DNA from: Paracoccaceae bacterium | GTDB lineage: Bacteria > Pseudomonadota > Alphaproteobacteria > Rhodobacterales > Rhodobacteraceae | Length of the DNA stretch: 64,000 nt | Direction: 5' to 3' | NCBI GenBank assembly: GCA_023383015.1 | Contig: JAHDXW010000004.1 | Coordinates: 62,001 to 126,000, forward strand | The notes under the pieces: generated by a model | What the model was told of the DNA's origin: nothing | The model's database searches: none | What the model saw: only the letters and a program-made list of their open reading frames with translations | Part shown: positions 25,733-34,374 of the stretch, in pieces | Layout of the letters: every line of letters starts with the position of its first letter | How positions within the stretch are numbered: the stretch's first letter is position 1 | Made by a program: the position numbers and the translations under genes

Positions 25733-26935
25733 TCAGACGGCGAACTGGCTCGCCGGCACCTTCGTGTCGGCGAAGACGTGGCTGAGGGCCGCGTCATGCG
25801 CCACGCGCGCGGCGTTGCGCGCGGTGTCGAGCGACTGCAGCACCCGTGCCCTGACGGCGTCCTCGATCTGGGTGGCTTCCTCGTCGGTGAGGATCGCGTT
25901 CGCGACGAGCTGGCGGCGGAGCTTCGGAATCGGGTCCTCGGCCATCCAGGCGCGGTTCTCGCTGTCGCTGCGATACGGCAGGCCGAAGGCTCCGAAGACG
26001 CCGGGCTTGGCGCCGGCCAGGCCGGAGTGGTCGTAGTAGCGGTAGTTCTTGGCCTCGATCAGCGTCGGGCCGTCGCCGCGGCGGGCCCGCGCGACCGCGC
26101 GCTGCGTCACCGCATAGACCGCCAGGACGTCCATGCCGTTGACCGTCTCGTGCGGGATGTCCATCCCCGCGCCGAGCTGCGACAGGTTGACGAGGTTGTT
26201 GGTGCGCGCCTGCGGCATCGAGATCTGGTAGCCGTTGTTCTCGATGACGGCGATCATCGGCAGCTTGTAGAGCGCCGCGTTGCGCAGCCCCGAGTAGTAC
26301 CAGCCGTTGTTGACCGAGCCGTCGCCGCCGAAGGCGACCGCGACCTGATCGGTGCCGCGCACCTTGGCCGAGTAGCCGGCGCCGGCCGCGAACAGGTACT
26401 GCGGGCCGATGATCCCGTTCATCCCAAGGATGCCCTTGGAGACGTCGGTGATGTGCATCGAGCCGCCGAAGCCGAGGTTGTAGCCGTTCGAGCGGAAGAA
26501 CAGCTCGCCCGACATCTTGTCGATGTCGCCGCCCTTGGCGACGAGATGCGCGTGGCCGCGGTGGTTGGAGGCGATGTAGTCATCCTCGCGCAGCGCCGCC
26601 ATGACGCCGACGGCCGAGGCTTCCTCGCCGATGGAGATGTGGAACGCGCCGTAGAGCCCGTCCTTGCCGGCCAGGAAGGCCTCCTTCATCTCCTCTTCCC
26701 ACCAGCGGGACTTCAGCATCGTCTCGTACATCCAGAGGAGCTTTTCGCGCGGCACCCCCTCGAGCCCCATGCTCCAGCCGTTGCCGGCCCGTGCCACGGT
26801 GGCCTTGGTCGCCATCGCCGCACCGGTGGCCCCGGCCGCGATCTGAAGGAACGAGCGCCGGCTGAGGCCCCCCTTCGCTTCCGCACCGCCGGGCAGATGT
26901 TCCGTTCGACCGCCGTCGATTTCGTCGCGTGGCAT
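25733..26935 (-). CDS. Thiamine-dependent dehydrogenase E1 alpha subunit with a Tat signal peptide
   Basis: 400 residues. The catalytic part is a normal E1 alpha: NHRGHAHLVAKGGD near 124, GYNLGFGGSMHI near 151, and the thiamine-binding motif GDGS (204-207) ending NN at 233-234. The N-terminus is not normal: LSRRSFLQIAAGATGAAMAT with Arg26-Arg27 and an AxA cleavage site at ARA (about residue 50) is a textbook twin-arginine signal. Soluble 2-oxoacid and acetoin dehydrogenases are cytoplasmic and pass product to a lipoyl E2; here E2 and E3 are absent and c-type cytochromes follow. I infer a periplasmic oxidase of a 2-oxo acid or acetoin-like ketol using cytochrome c as acceptor. GGGAGG precedes ATG 26935. 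Confidence 0.93.
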   Translation of the reverse strand: MPRDEIDGGRTEHLPGGAEAKGGLSRRSFLQIAAGATGAAMATKATVARAGNGWSMGLEGVPREKLLWMYETMLKSRWWEEEMKEAFLAGKDGLYGAFHISIGEEASAVGVMAALREDDYIASNHRGHAHLVAKGGDIDKMSGELFFRSNGYNLGFGGSMHITDVSKGILGMNGIIGPQYLFAAGAGYSAKVRGTDQVAVAFGGDGSVNNGWYYSGLRNAALYKLPMIAVIENNGYQISMPQARTNNLVNLSQLGAGMDIPHETVNGMDVLAVYAVTQRAVARARRGDGPTLIEAKNYRYYDHSGLAGAKPGVFGAFGLPYRSDSENRAWMAEDPIPKLRRQLVANAILTDEEATQIEDAVRARVLQSLDTARNAARVAHDAALSHVFADTKVPASQFAV

Positions 26936-26952
26936 CGAGATCCTCCCATCTC

Positions 26953-26998
26953 CAGGTTGAAACCTGCGCCGCGGGGAGCCGACAAAAGCGAAGTGTCG
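26953..26998. promoter_or_regulatory. Inverted repeats upstream of the E1 alpha gene
   Basis: CAGGTT-GA-AACCTG (26953-26966) and CGACA (26980-26984) facing TGTCG (26994-26998) over 9 bp lie in the divergent promoter region between the E1 alpha and AraC genes. The TGTCG arms are plausible sites for the AraC-family neighbour. Not verified. Confidence 0.4.
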
Positions 26999-27067
26999 AT
27001 CGGTTCCCCCCGGGTGCAGGATGCCGGATGCGACGACTCGTCCAAATGATGGGAGGCGCCAAACAGT

Positions 27068-27102
27068 TGATGTTTCCCGACAGGGGGCTTATACTCATAA
27101 GT
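27068..27102 (+). promoter_or_regulatory. Sigma70-type promoter of the AraC gene, with overlapping inverted repeat
   Basis: TTGATG (27068-27073), a 17-bp spacer and TATACT (27091-27096). The -10 lies inside CTTAT-ACTC-ATAAG (27089-27102), a possible autoregulatory site. The start codon at 27133 is about 30 bp past the predicted start point. Confidence 0.6.
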
Positions 27103-27132
27103 TGAAGATCTCCGGCAGCATAGGTGGGGCCT

Positions 27133-28266
27133 ATGCGCATCGAGACGCTCGACCGTGTCCAGTTGCCGGCACTGAGTGTCGGCATCATGGCCGATGTGCT
27201 GCGCGATGATCCCGCGAACCGGTCGGTGATGCTGCGCTCGGCCGGCATCGACCCGGCCCGGCGGCTGGAGCTTGACGTGCGCATCCCTGCCGCGCAGGAA
27301 CTGGAGTGCCAGCGCGCCTTCGCGGCGATGACCTGGAAGCGCCCGGATCTCTGGGCCGTGGCGGGGCACAAGTACCGCTTCCTCTCCTACGGCGCCTACG
27401 GCCTGGCGGTCCTGACCTCGTCCACGCTGTGGGACGCGATGCGCGCCGCGCTGCAGGACGACCTGAGCTATTCGCTGGCGCATTACCGCATGATCATGCA
27501 GGACGGCGCGCTGGTCGGAATCAGCTGCGACGCCGCAGAGGTACCCGAGGAGCTGCGCCTGTTCACCGCCTGCCGCGATGCGTCCACCATCCATGCCCTG
27601 TTCGGCGAGCTCTGGAACGGGGAGTTCCCCTTCACGGGGGTGGAGCTGGCGCTGCCCGCCGCCGTCGGCGGGGCGGTGGGGCAGATGTTCGCCTGCCCGG
27701 TCAGCTACGACTGCGAGACCACGGCGTTTCGCTGGTCGCCCGAGGCCAGCCGGCGGCCGCTGCGGTCGGGTGACCTGTTGCTCAACGAATACTACACGCG
27801 CGTCTGGCGCCGGCGCATGCCGGTGACGACCCCGGGCGATGGCCTCCTGGCCCAGGTCGCCGACGCGCTGACGCGCATCGACCTGTCGGCGGCGTCCCTG
27901 CTGTCGGTAGCCCTCTACCTCGGCGTGTCCGAGCGGAACCTGCAGCGCCACCTGCAGGAGCGCAACGTCACCTTCCGCGAGATCCTCGACCAGGCCCGTC
28001 ACCACAAGGCCGTCGAGATGGTCCGCCATTCGCGGATGCAGGTGTCGGAGATCGCCTACCGTCTTGGCTATGCCGAGGCAGCGAGCTTCTCGCATGCATT
28101 CAAGCGCTGGACGGGGTCAAGCCCGCGCCAGTTCCGCGAGGACCTCGACGAGGGCGCGGGCGACGGGGCAGACCCGGCCGCGGGCGCCGATGCCTGGGCC
28201 GACCGGCACGGGCCTGCCGTCGGCGGCGCCATCGTCCCGCCGCGCGAGGTGGCCGGAACGGGCTAG
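27133..28266 (+). CDS. AraC-family regulator with arabinose-binding-like N-terminal domain (OruR/AdhR type)
   Basis: 377 residues. The N-terminal 200 residues fit the Arabinose_bd-like domain found in OruR and related regulators (RFLSYGAYGLAVLTSSTLWDAM). A C-terminal AraC double HTH follows: SVALYLGVSERNLQRHLQER, then VSEIAYRLGYAEAASFSHAFKRWTG and SPRQFRED. The last 45 residues are a disordered Ala/Gly/Asp-rich tail. Divergent from the E1/cytochrome operon and so its probable activator. ATG 27133 sits behind AGGTGGGG; a GTG at 27124 is an alternative. Confidence 0.9.
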   Translation: MRIETLDRVQLPALSVGIMADVLRDDPANRSVMLRSAGIDPARRLELDVRIPAAQELECQRAFAAMTWKRPDLWAVAGHKYRFLSYGAYGLAVLTSSTLWDAMRAALQDDLSYSLAHYRMIMQDGALVGISCDAAEVPEELRLFTACRDASTIHALFGELWNGEFPFTGVELALPAAVGGAVGQMFACPVSYDCETTAFRWSPEASRRPLRSGDLLLNEYYTRVWRRRMPVTTPGDGLLAQVADALTRIDLSAASLLSVALYLGVSERNLQRHLQERNVTFREILDQARHHKAVEMVRHSRMQVSEIAYRLGYAEAASFSHAFKRWTGSSPRQFREDLDEGAGDGADPAAGADAWADRHGPAVGGAIVPPREVAGTG

Positions 28267-29621
28267 CGCCCGCCTGCGGGACCGGCGGCGGGGAACAGCG
28301 CGTGCCAGCGCGGGATCCGGCGGCGGACCGCGGCGAGGAGGTCGGCCGCCTCGACCTCGCCGAAGGGGAGGGAGAGAGCCATCAGGCCGCGGCGCGCGAG
28401 GTAGTAGCCGTCCTCGAGAAGGTCGAAGAACAGCAGGTCGCGGACGCGCCGGTCGGCACTGGCAAGGTCGGCCAGGCGGGTCGGCACCTCGGACACGGGG
28501 TGGAGGTTCATCAGCGATCCGAGTCCCACGGCGCAGACCGCGACCCTGCCGTCCCGAAAGGCCGCGTTGAGGGCGTCGCGCAGCGCGTCGCCGCGGGCGT
28601 TGAGCGCGGTCGCGGCGTCGGCGGTGTAGACGTCGCGCAGGCCGGCGATGCCCGCCGCCATGGTGATGGCGTTGTTGTTGAAGGTGCCGGCGTGGGGCAG
28701 CGCGTCGGGGCGGCGCGGATCGAAGCGGCCCATGACATCGGCCCGGCCGCCGAAGGCACCCACCGTCATGCCGCCGCCGATATACTTGCCGAGGGTGGTG
28801 AGGTCCGGCGCGATCCCGAGGATGGCCTGCCGGCCGCCGAAGGACAGGCGCGACGTCATCACCTCGTCGAAGATCAGGAGCGCCCCGGCGGCCTCGGTCT
28901 CGGCGCGGAGCATGGCGAGGAAGGCGGGGTCGCCGGGCAGGCAGCCGCCGCTGCCCATCATCGGCTCGACGAGCACGGCCGCGAGCCCGGCCGCGTGCCG
29001 GCGGATCAGGGCGCGGGTCGGCTCGATCACGTTGTAGGGTGCCAGAATGAAGTCGTGGGGGACGTTGACGGCGTGACTGCCGGCGGGAAAGGTGAGCACC
29101 CCGCCGTGGTAGGCGCCCTCGCACACCATCACCTGCGACCGTCCCGTGTGCGCCTTGGCGGCGGCGAGCGCCATCAGGTTCGCCTCGGTCCCGGAGTTGG
29201 TGAAGCGGAGGAGCTGCATCGTGGGGAAGCGGGCGCGGACCAGTTCGGCAAGCTCGGCCTCGCGCAGCGTCTGGCTGCCGAGGTTGAGGCCGCCCTCGAC
29301 CGCCGCCGCGATGGCACGGGCGATCACCGGGTCAGAGTGGCCGTAGAGGCCGGCCGTGAACTCGCCCAGCAGGTCGACGTAGACATGGCCGTCGGCGTCG
29401 GTCAGGCGGCAGCCCCGGCCGCCCACCATCGCCAGCGGGAACGGCTCGTAGTGCAGGACGCTGCGCGTGTTGCCCCCCGGCAGCAACCCGGCCGCCCGGG
29501 CATGGGCCGCACGGCTGGCCGGATTGCGGGCGGCGAAGGCGGCGACCGCCTCGGCCAGCGCATCGCCGAGGCGGTTGTCGCCCGGGGCGGGCAGCGCCGG
29601 GCCTGGGTCGGTCATGGTCAT
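28263..29621 (-). CDS. Class III aminotransferase, glutamate-1-semialdehyde aminotransferase-like
   Basis: 452 residues of the PLP fold-type I class III group: LLPGGNTRSVL near 46, FTNSGTEANLMALAAAKAHTG near 139, GAYHGG, LIFDEVMTSRLSFGG near 216 and TLGKYIGGGMTVGAFGG with the PLP lysine. GSA-like enzymes outside haem synthesis include beta-amino acid aminotransferases and racemase-like transaminases. At the end of a TRAP/BKACE operon, a role in feeding a beta-amino acid into a beta-keto acid pathway is plausible. Its ATG overlaps the dctM stop (ATGA). It ends 4 bp inside the end of the convergent AraC gene. Confidence 0.88.
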   Translation of the reverse strand: MTMTDPGPALPAPGDNRLGDALAEAVAAFAARNPASRAAHARAAGLLPGGNTRSVLHYEPFPLAMVGGRGCRLTDADGHVYVDLLGEFTAGLYGHSDPVIARAIAAAVEGGLNLGSQTLREAELAELVRARFPTMQLLRFTNSGTEANLMALAAAKAHTGRSQVMVCEGAYHGGVLTFPAGSHAVNVPHDFILAPYNVIEPTRALIRRHAAGLAAVLVEPMMGSGGCLPGDPAFLAMLRAETEAAGALLIFDEVMTSRLSFGGRQAILGIAPDLTTLGKYIGGGMTVGAFGGRADVMGRFDPRRPDALPHAGTFNNNAITMAAGIAGLRDVYTADAATALNARGDALRDALNAAFRDGRVAVCAVGLGSLMNLHPVSEVPTRLADLASADRRVRDLLFFDLLEDGYYLARRGLMALSLPFGEVEAADLLAAVRRRIPRWHALFPAAGPAGGR

Positions 29622-30925
29622 CGGAACAGCACTCCGGGCAGCCAGGTGACGATGGCAGGAAAGGCCATAACGGTCAGCAGCACCACGACCTTGATGGCCA
29701 GGAACGGCGCGATCGAGCGGTAGATGTCGGCCATCGTCACGTCGGGGGGCGCGGCCGCCTTGAGGTAGAAGAGCGCGAAGCCGTAGGGCGGCGTCTGCAC
29801 CGCGATGGTCATGTTGATGATCATCAGGATGCCGAACCAGACCGGGTCGTAACCGAGCGCCACGGCGACGGGGGTGTAGAGGGGGGCACAGACGATGACG
29901 ATGATCATTTCGTCGATGATCAGGCCGAGCGCCACCATCGAGACCTGCATCGCGAGGATGATCGCCCAGGGCGGCAGCCCAGAATCGGCAGTGAAGGACT
30001 TCAGAAGCCGTCCCGCCCCCATCAGCAGGTGGAAGTTGGAGAACACCGCGGCGCCGACGACGATCCACATGATCACCGTGGTCAGCCGCCCCGCCTCGAG
30101 GCTGGCCGCGGTGAGCAGCCCCGGCGAGAAGCGCCCGTAGACCGCAGCCACCAGCGCCGCGCCGAGGGCGCCGACGGCGCCGGCCTCGGTCGGGGTCGCG
30201 AGCCCGCCGAGGATCGAGCCGAGGACGGCGAGGATGAGCAGGAATGCGAAGCCCCCGTCGCGCGCCGCGACGAGCCGGTCGCCGAGGGTCGGCCGCAGGT
30301 CGATGGCCGGCCCCGCCTCCGGCCGCAGCCGGCAGAGCATCAGCACATAGGCAGCGAACAGCACCACCATCAGCAGCGCCGGCCCCAGCGCGCCGGCGAA
30401 GAGCCGGCCGATCGAGGTGTTGGTCGCAGCCCCGAAGATGATCATCGGCACCGAGGGCGGGATCAGGATGCCGAGGCTGCCGGCCGCCATGATGACGCCG
30501 AGCGCCAGCCTGCGGTCGTAGCCGCGGGCAAGCATCGGCGGCAGCGCGATGGTGCCCGCCGTCATGATGCCGGCGCCGATGATGCCGACCATCGCCCCGA
30601 TCAGGCTGCAGACCGCGATGACGCCCAGCGCCAGGCCGCCGCGGATGCGCCCGGCCAGGACATGGGCGGCGCGGAACATCGCCTCTCCCAGCCCCGACTT
30701 CACCAGCAGCTGGCCCATGAAGATGAACAGCGGGATCGACAGGATGATGAAGGAGGTGACGGTGTTGAGCGTGCTGGTGGCGATCAGCTTGAAGGCCTGC
30801 GGCCCCCAGGAGAAGACCGCCACCAGCATCGCCAGCCCGCCGAGGCCGAAGCCGACCGGCGTGCCGAGCGAGAAGACGACCAGCACGCCGAGGAAGAGGA
30901 CGGCGGTGAGCGTCTCGATGCTCAC
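29618..30925 (-). CDS. TRAP transporter large permease (DctM family)
   Basis: 435 residues, standard length, with VFSLGTPVGFGLGG, SFIILSIPLFIFMGQLLVKSGL, GIIGAGIMTAGTIALP, GILIPPSVPMIIFGAATNTSIG and GLIIDEMIIVIV. The GTG start at 30925 overlaps the small-subunit stop by four bases (GTGA), which decides the start. Part of the second TRAP system in the window. Confidence 0.93.
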   Translation of the reverse strand: MSIETLTAVLFLGVLVVFSLGTPVGFGLGGLAMLVAVFSWGPQAFKLIATSTLNTVTSFIILSIPLFIFMGQLLVKSGLGEAMFRAAHVLAGRIRGGLALGVIAVCSLIGAMVGIIGAGIMTAGTIALPPMLARGYDRRLALGVIMAAGSLGILIPPSVPMIIFGAATNTSIGRLFAGALGPALLMVVLFAAYVLMLCRLRPEAGPAIDLRPTLGDRLVAARDGGFAFLLILAVLGSILGGLATPTEAGAVGALGAALVAAVYGRFSPGLLTAASLEAGRLTTVIMWIVVGAAVFSNFHLLMGAGRLLKSFTADSGLPPWAIILAMQVSMVALGLIIDEMIIVIVCAPLYTPVAVALGYDPVWFGILMIINMTIAVQTPPYGFALFYLKAAAPPDVTMADIYRSIAPFLAIKVVVLLTVMAFPAIVTWLPGVLFR

Positions 30926-31434
30926 GCGCCACCCCCGCGTGCGGCGAGCGTCTCGAGCGCCCTTATGGCCGTCGCGGCGCACTGGAGCAGGAGAAGCGCC
31001 GCGCCGAGGACGGCGGGCGCGAGGAAGAGCACGAGCGGCGGTGCCCATTCGGTCGGCCGCCGGGCGCCGCTGGCAAGCGCGTCGAGGGCCGTGATCCCGA
31101 CCTGCCAGGCGACGAGGCCGAGGAAGAAGGCCACCAGCGGCAGCGTCAGCAGTTCCAGAACCGCCCGCGCCCTGACCGGCAGGTGCTGGACCAGGATGTC
31201 GACGCGGATGTGCCGGTCCTGCCGCATGGCCATTGCCCCGCCGACGAGGCCCATCCACGCCCACAGCATCAGCGCGCTGTCATAGGCCCAGATCGTCGGC
31301 GCGTTCAGCGCGTAGCGGGCGAACACCTCCCAGCCGATCGCCAGCACCATCAGCGGCATGGCGATGGCGACGGCACGGCCCGTCCGGTCGCTGACGGCCT
31401 CGATGACCTGGGCGATCCGGACGAGCCGGCGCAT
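30922..31434 (-). CDS. TRAP transporter small permease (DctQ family)
   Basis: 170 residues with four membrane helices and the DctQ loop MRQDRHIRVDILVQHLP near residue 70. Five bp separate it from the upstream binding-protein gene and it overlaps the downstream large permease by four bases. Confidence 0.9.
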   Translation of the reverse strand: MRRLVRIAQVIEAVSDRTGRAVAIAMPLMVLAIGWEVFARYALNAPTIWAYDSALMLWAWMGLVGGAMAMRQDRHIRVDILVQHLPVRARAVLELLTLPLVAFFLGLVAWQVGITALDALASGARRPTEWAPPLVLFLAPAVLGAALLLLQCAATAIRALETLAARGGGA

Positions 31435-31439
31435 GCGCC

Positions 31440-32462
31440 TCAGCCGCCGATCGCGGCGAGGAAGGCATCCTGAGCCTCGACGAGGCGCCTGCTGAAGGGG
31501 TCGGCGGCGGCGTATTCGGCCCCGACCTTCCGCGCCGCCTCGCGCCAGGCCGCCCGGTCGGCATCGGAGGGCAGCGCGGTGAAGCCTGCGCCGGCCTGGC
31601 GCATCTCGGCTACCGCGGCGCCGACCGTGGCGATCGCAAGCGTCACATGGGCGAAGCAGTGCTCGATGTTGGCGACCTCGAGAACCGACTTCAGGTCGTC
31701 GGGCAGGCTGTCGAAGGCGGCCTGGTTGACGATGGTCGGCGAGGCCTGCGCCCCCGAGACGGGCACAGGATAGAGGTATTTCGCCTGCTCGTACCACTTG
31801 CCGTCGCGGTAATCGATGAGGTTCGACGAGCAGCAGCCGTCGATCGCGCCGGTCGCCAGGCTGGTGTAGACCTCGGCGAAGGCCATCGTCACTGGCGCCA
31901 CCCCGAGCTCGCGCATGAAGGCGCCGTAGGCGCCGGGGGCGCGCAGCTTCATTCCCCGGAGGTCGGCCAGCGAGTTGACCGGCGCCTTGGTCAAGAGGTA
32001 GACGCCCGGCTGCATGATCGAGCCGAGGTGGCGGATGCCCTGGCTAGCGTAGGCCTCGGCCAGCGCCTCCTTCCAGCCCCCCGCGGCCCAGAGCGCATAG
32101 AGCTGGTCGTAGCGCTCGGGCCCGCCGGGCAGGCCGAGCTCGACGACGCCCGCGGCAAGCTCGCCTGCATGCAGCGCCATGTAGGGCGAGCCCATCTCGA
32201 CCAGCCCGCTCTTGACGGCCGCGAACACCTCGGTCGCCGAGACGCCCTCGCCATCGTAGACGTTCTCGATCACCAGCCGGCCGCCGGAGGCTGAAGCGAC
32301 CCGCTCGGCGAAGCCCTCGTAGGCGACACCGAAGGAGATGCCGCGCGGGTAGAGGTTGGCCATCCGCCAGCGGTAGGCCGACTGCGCGATCGCCGGTGCG
32401 GCGAGGGTGCCGGCAGCCAGCGGCGCAATCGCGGCGGTCTTCAGAAACCTGCGTCTTTCCAT
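31440..32462 (-). CDS. TRAP transporter solute-binding protein (DctP family)
   Basis: 340 residues with a twin-arginine signal (MERRRFLKTAAIAPLAAGTL, cleavage after APAIAQ). DctP-like features include VFAAVKSGLVEMGS, LADLRGMKLRAPGAYGAFMRELG (about 155-177) with the conserved Arg that binds the carboxylate, and EVYTSLATGAIDG. It is expected to capture an organic acid; the catabolic genes upstream suggest a beta-hydroxy or beta-amino acid. Confidence 0.9.
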   Translation of the reverse strand: MERRRFLKTAAIAPLAAGTLAAPAIAQSAYRWRMANLYPRGISFGVAYEGFAERVASASGGRLVIENVYDGEGVSATEVFAAVKSGLVEMGSPYMALHAGELAAGVVELGLPGGPERYDQLYALWAAGGWKEALAEAYASQGIRHLGSIMQPGVYLLTKAPVNSLADLRGMKLRAPGAYGAFMRELGVAPVTMAFAEVYTSLATGAIDGCCSSNLIDYRDGKWYEQAKYLYPVPVSGAQASPTIVNQAAFDSLPDDLKSVLEVANIEHCFAHVTLAIATVGAAVAEMRQAGAGFTALPSDADRAAWREAARKVGAEYAAADPFSRRLVEAQDAFLAAIGG

Positions 32463-32512
32463 GGTCTCGCTCCCATCCTGTGGCGACGCGCCCCGCGCCG
32501 CCATGTGGCGTT

Positions 32513-33442
32513 TCAGAACTCCACCCGGTCGCCGCCCTTGAGGTGCAGCATGGCGCGCGCCTCGTCGGGAGTGGCGACCTCCATCCCCAGTTCCTCGATG
32601 ATGCGGCGGATCTTGGCCACCTGCTCGGCATTGGAGGTGGCGAGCCGGCCGCGGCCGATGAAGAGTGAGTCCTCCAGCCCCACCCGCACGTTGCCGCCGA
32701 GCAGGGCGGCCATGGTCAGGAAGCGCATCTGCGCCCGGCCGATGCCGAAGGCCGACAGTCGGTAATCGCGACCGAACAGCCGGTCGGCCGTCTGCTTGAA
32801 GAACATCAGGTTGTCGAGATCGGCCCCGATGCCGCCGGAGATGCCGAAGATGCCCTGGATGAAGAACGGCGGCGTCACCAGCCCGCGGTCGGCGAAGACC
32901 TTCAGATTGTAGAGGTGGCCGATGTCGTAGCACTCGAACTCGAAGCGGGTGCCGTAGGCCTGCCCGACCTCGACCATGATCTTCTCGATCATCTCGAAGG
33001 TGTTGGGGTAGATCGACTTCCACGAGCCGGCGAGGTAGGGCTGCTCCCAGTCGAACGTCCATTCCCTGGGCTTGTCGGCCAGCTGAGCCACCGAGAAGTT
33101 CATCGAGCCCATGTTCAGGCTGGTGACCTCGGGCCTGGCGCGGTGGGCGGGGGCGAGGCGTTCCTCGAGCGACATGCCCATGCCGCCGCCGGTGGTGATG
33201 TTGAGCACCGCGCCGGTCGCCTGCTTGATGCGCGGCAGGAACTGCATGAACAGGTTGGGGTCCTGCGTCGGCCGCCCGGTGCGGGGGTCGCGCGCGTGGA
33301 GGTGGATGATCGCCGCCCCCGCCTCGGCCGCGGCGATGGCGCTGTCGGCGATCTCGTCGGGGGTGATCGGCAGGTGCGGCGACATGCTGGGCGTGTGGAT
33401 CCCGCCCGTCACCGCGCAGGTGATGATGACCTTTTCCGTCAC
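32513..33442 (-). CDS. Beta-keto acid cleavage enzyme (BKACE, DUF849 family)
   Basis: 309 residues, family length. Visible: VIITCAVTGGIHTPSMSPHLPIT at the start, metal-binding IIHLHARDPRTGRPTQD near 45, LNITTGGGMGMSLEERL, SLNMGSMNF, ECYDIGHLYNL, FGISGGIGAD and GGNVRVGLEDSLFIGRG. BKACE enzymes combine a beta-keto acid with acetyl-CoA to give acetoacetate and a shortened acyl-CoA. The dehydrogenase gene directly upstream would make the beta-keto acid, as in carnitine degradation. GTG start at 33442 overlaps the dehydrogenase stop by four bases. Confidence 0.92.
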   Translation of the reverse strand: MTEKVIITCAVTGGIHTPSMSPHLPITPDEIADSAIAAAEAGAAIIHLHARDPRTGRPTQDPNLFMQFLPRIKQATGAVLNITTGGGMGMSLEERLAPAHRARPEVTSLNMGSMNFSVAQLADKPREWTFDWEQPYLAGSWKSIYPNTFEMIEKIMVEVGQAYGTRFEFECYDIGHLYNLKVFADRGLVTPPFFIQGIFGISGGIGADLDNLMFFKQTADRLFGRDYRLSAFGIGRAQMRFLTMAALLGGNVRVGLEDSLFIGRGRLATSNAEQVAKIRRIIEELGMEVATPDEARAMLHLKGGDRVEF

Positions 33443-34374
33443 GACGTGCCTCCCATTCCCGACCGCAGCGCGAGCAGGCGCATCAGCGCCCGGTCCCGCC
33501 AGCGCATCCTTGCCCCGACCGAGGCCCGGGGCGTCGCCAGCCTCCGCGCCGCCTCGATCCGCTCCACCGCCTCGGCCGGCCAGCCGTCGGCGACCGAGAG
33601 CGTTCTGCCCATCGCCTCGTAGAAGCGCCCGTAGCGGCGCGCGTAGTCGGCAAAGCCGTCGGGGGCGTTCAGGTCCATGGTCTCGAACGGGCCCATGAAG
33701 GCCCAGCGCAGCCCGAGGCTGTGCTTCATCACCGCGTCCAGCCCCTCGGGGTCGATGACCCCCTGGGCGACGAGGGCCACCGCCTCGTTGACGACCGCGG
33801 TCTGCAGTCGGTTCATCACGAACCCCTCGATCTCGCGCTTCAGCACCACCGGCACCTGCCCGATGCCGGCGAGAACCGCCGAGAAGCGCGCCGTGTCCGC
33901 GGCCGCGTGCCAGGGCGAGGGGACAAGTTCGACCACCGGCATCAGATGCGGCGGGTTGGCGGGGTGGGCGACCATCGCCCGCGACCGCCCCGGCAGGTCG
34001 GCCAGGAAGAGGCTGCCCGCGATCGTGCTGGTGGACGAGCCGAGGAGCGCACCGGGCGGGGCGAGGGCATCGAGGCGCGCGAACAGCGCCGCCTTGGCAT
34101 CCCGGTCCTCGGGCACGCTTTCCTGCACGTAGTCGGCCCCGGCGAGGGCCGCAGCCAGGTCGGGCTCGGCCCGGAGGCCGCCGCCGGGGGCTACGGCGAG
34201 GCCGGCCGCCTCCATCTCGGGCAGCGCCGCCCGGACCCATTCGGCGGCGGCAGGCAGGACGCCGGGGGCGGCGTCCCAGAGCACCACCTCCCAGCCGGCG
34301 CGAAGGAAGGCGGCCGCCCAGCCGCGACCGATCAGCCCGGCGCCGGCGATGGTGACCCTGCAGCCCGTGCTCAT
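33439..34374 (-). CDS. 3-hydroxyacyl-CoA dehydrogenase-like enzyme, lambda-crystallin/carnitine dehydrogenase type
   Basis: 311 residues. Rossmann motif GAGLIGRGWAAAFLRAG near 9, LWDAAPG, QESVPEDRDAK, SSTSTI, AHPANPPHLMPVVELVPSPWH and LKREIEGFVMNRLQ, then the family end motif LRWAFMGPFETMDLNAPDGF. Members oxidise free beta-hydroxy acids (carnitine, L-gulonate, 3-hydroxybutyrate) with NAD. Coupled by overlap to the BKACE, so the product is probably a beta-keto acid that is cleaved next. A paralogue lies at 57746-58675. Start ATG 34374 overlaps the SDR stop. Confidence 0.9.
   Translation of the reverse strand: MSTGCRVTIAGAGLIGRGWAAAFLRAGWEVVLWDAAPGVLPAAAEWVRAALPEMEAAGLAVAPGGGLRAEPDLAAALAGADYVQESVPEDRDAKAALFARLDALAPPGALLGSSTSTIAGSLFLADLPGRSRAMVAHPANPPHLMPVVELVPSPWHAAADTARFSAVLAGIGQVPVVLKREIEGFVMNRLQTAVVNEAVALVAQGVIDPEGLDAVMKHSLGLRWAFMGPFETMDLNAPDGFADYARRYGRFYEAMGRTLSVADGWPAEAVERIEAARRLATPRASVGARMRWRDRALMRLLALRSGMGGTS

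Noticed and set aside
28263-30932. Apparent fusion of a DctM-like segment with the aminotransferase
   Set aside because: The upstream part of that frame is an off-frame reading of dctM. An ATGA overlap at 29618-29621 gives a proper start for the aminotransferase.
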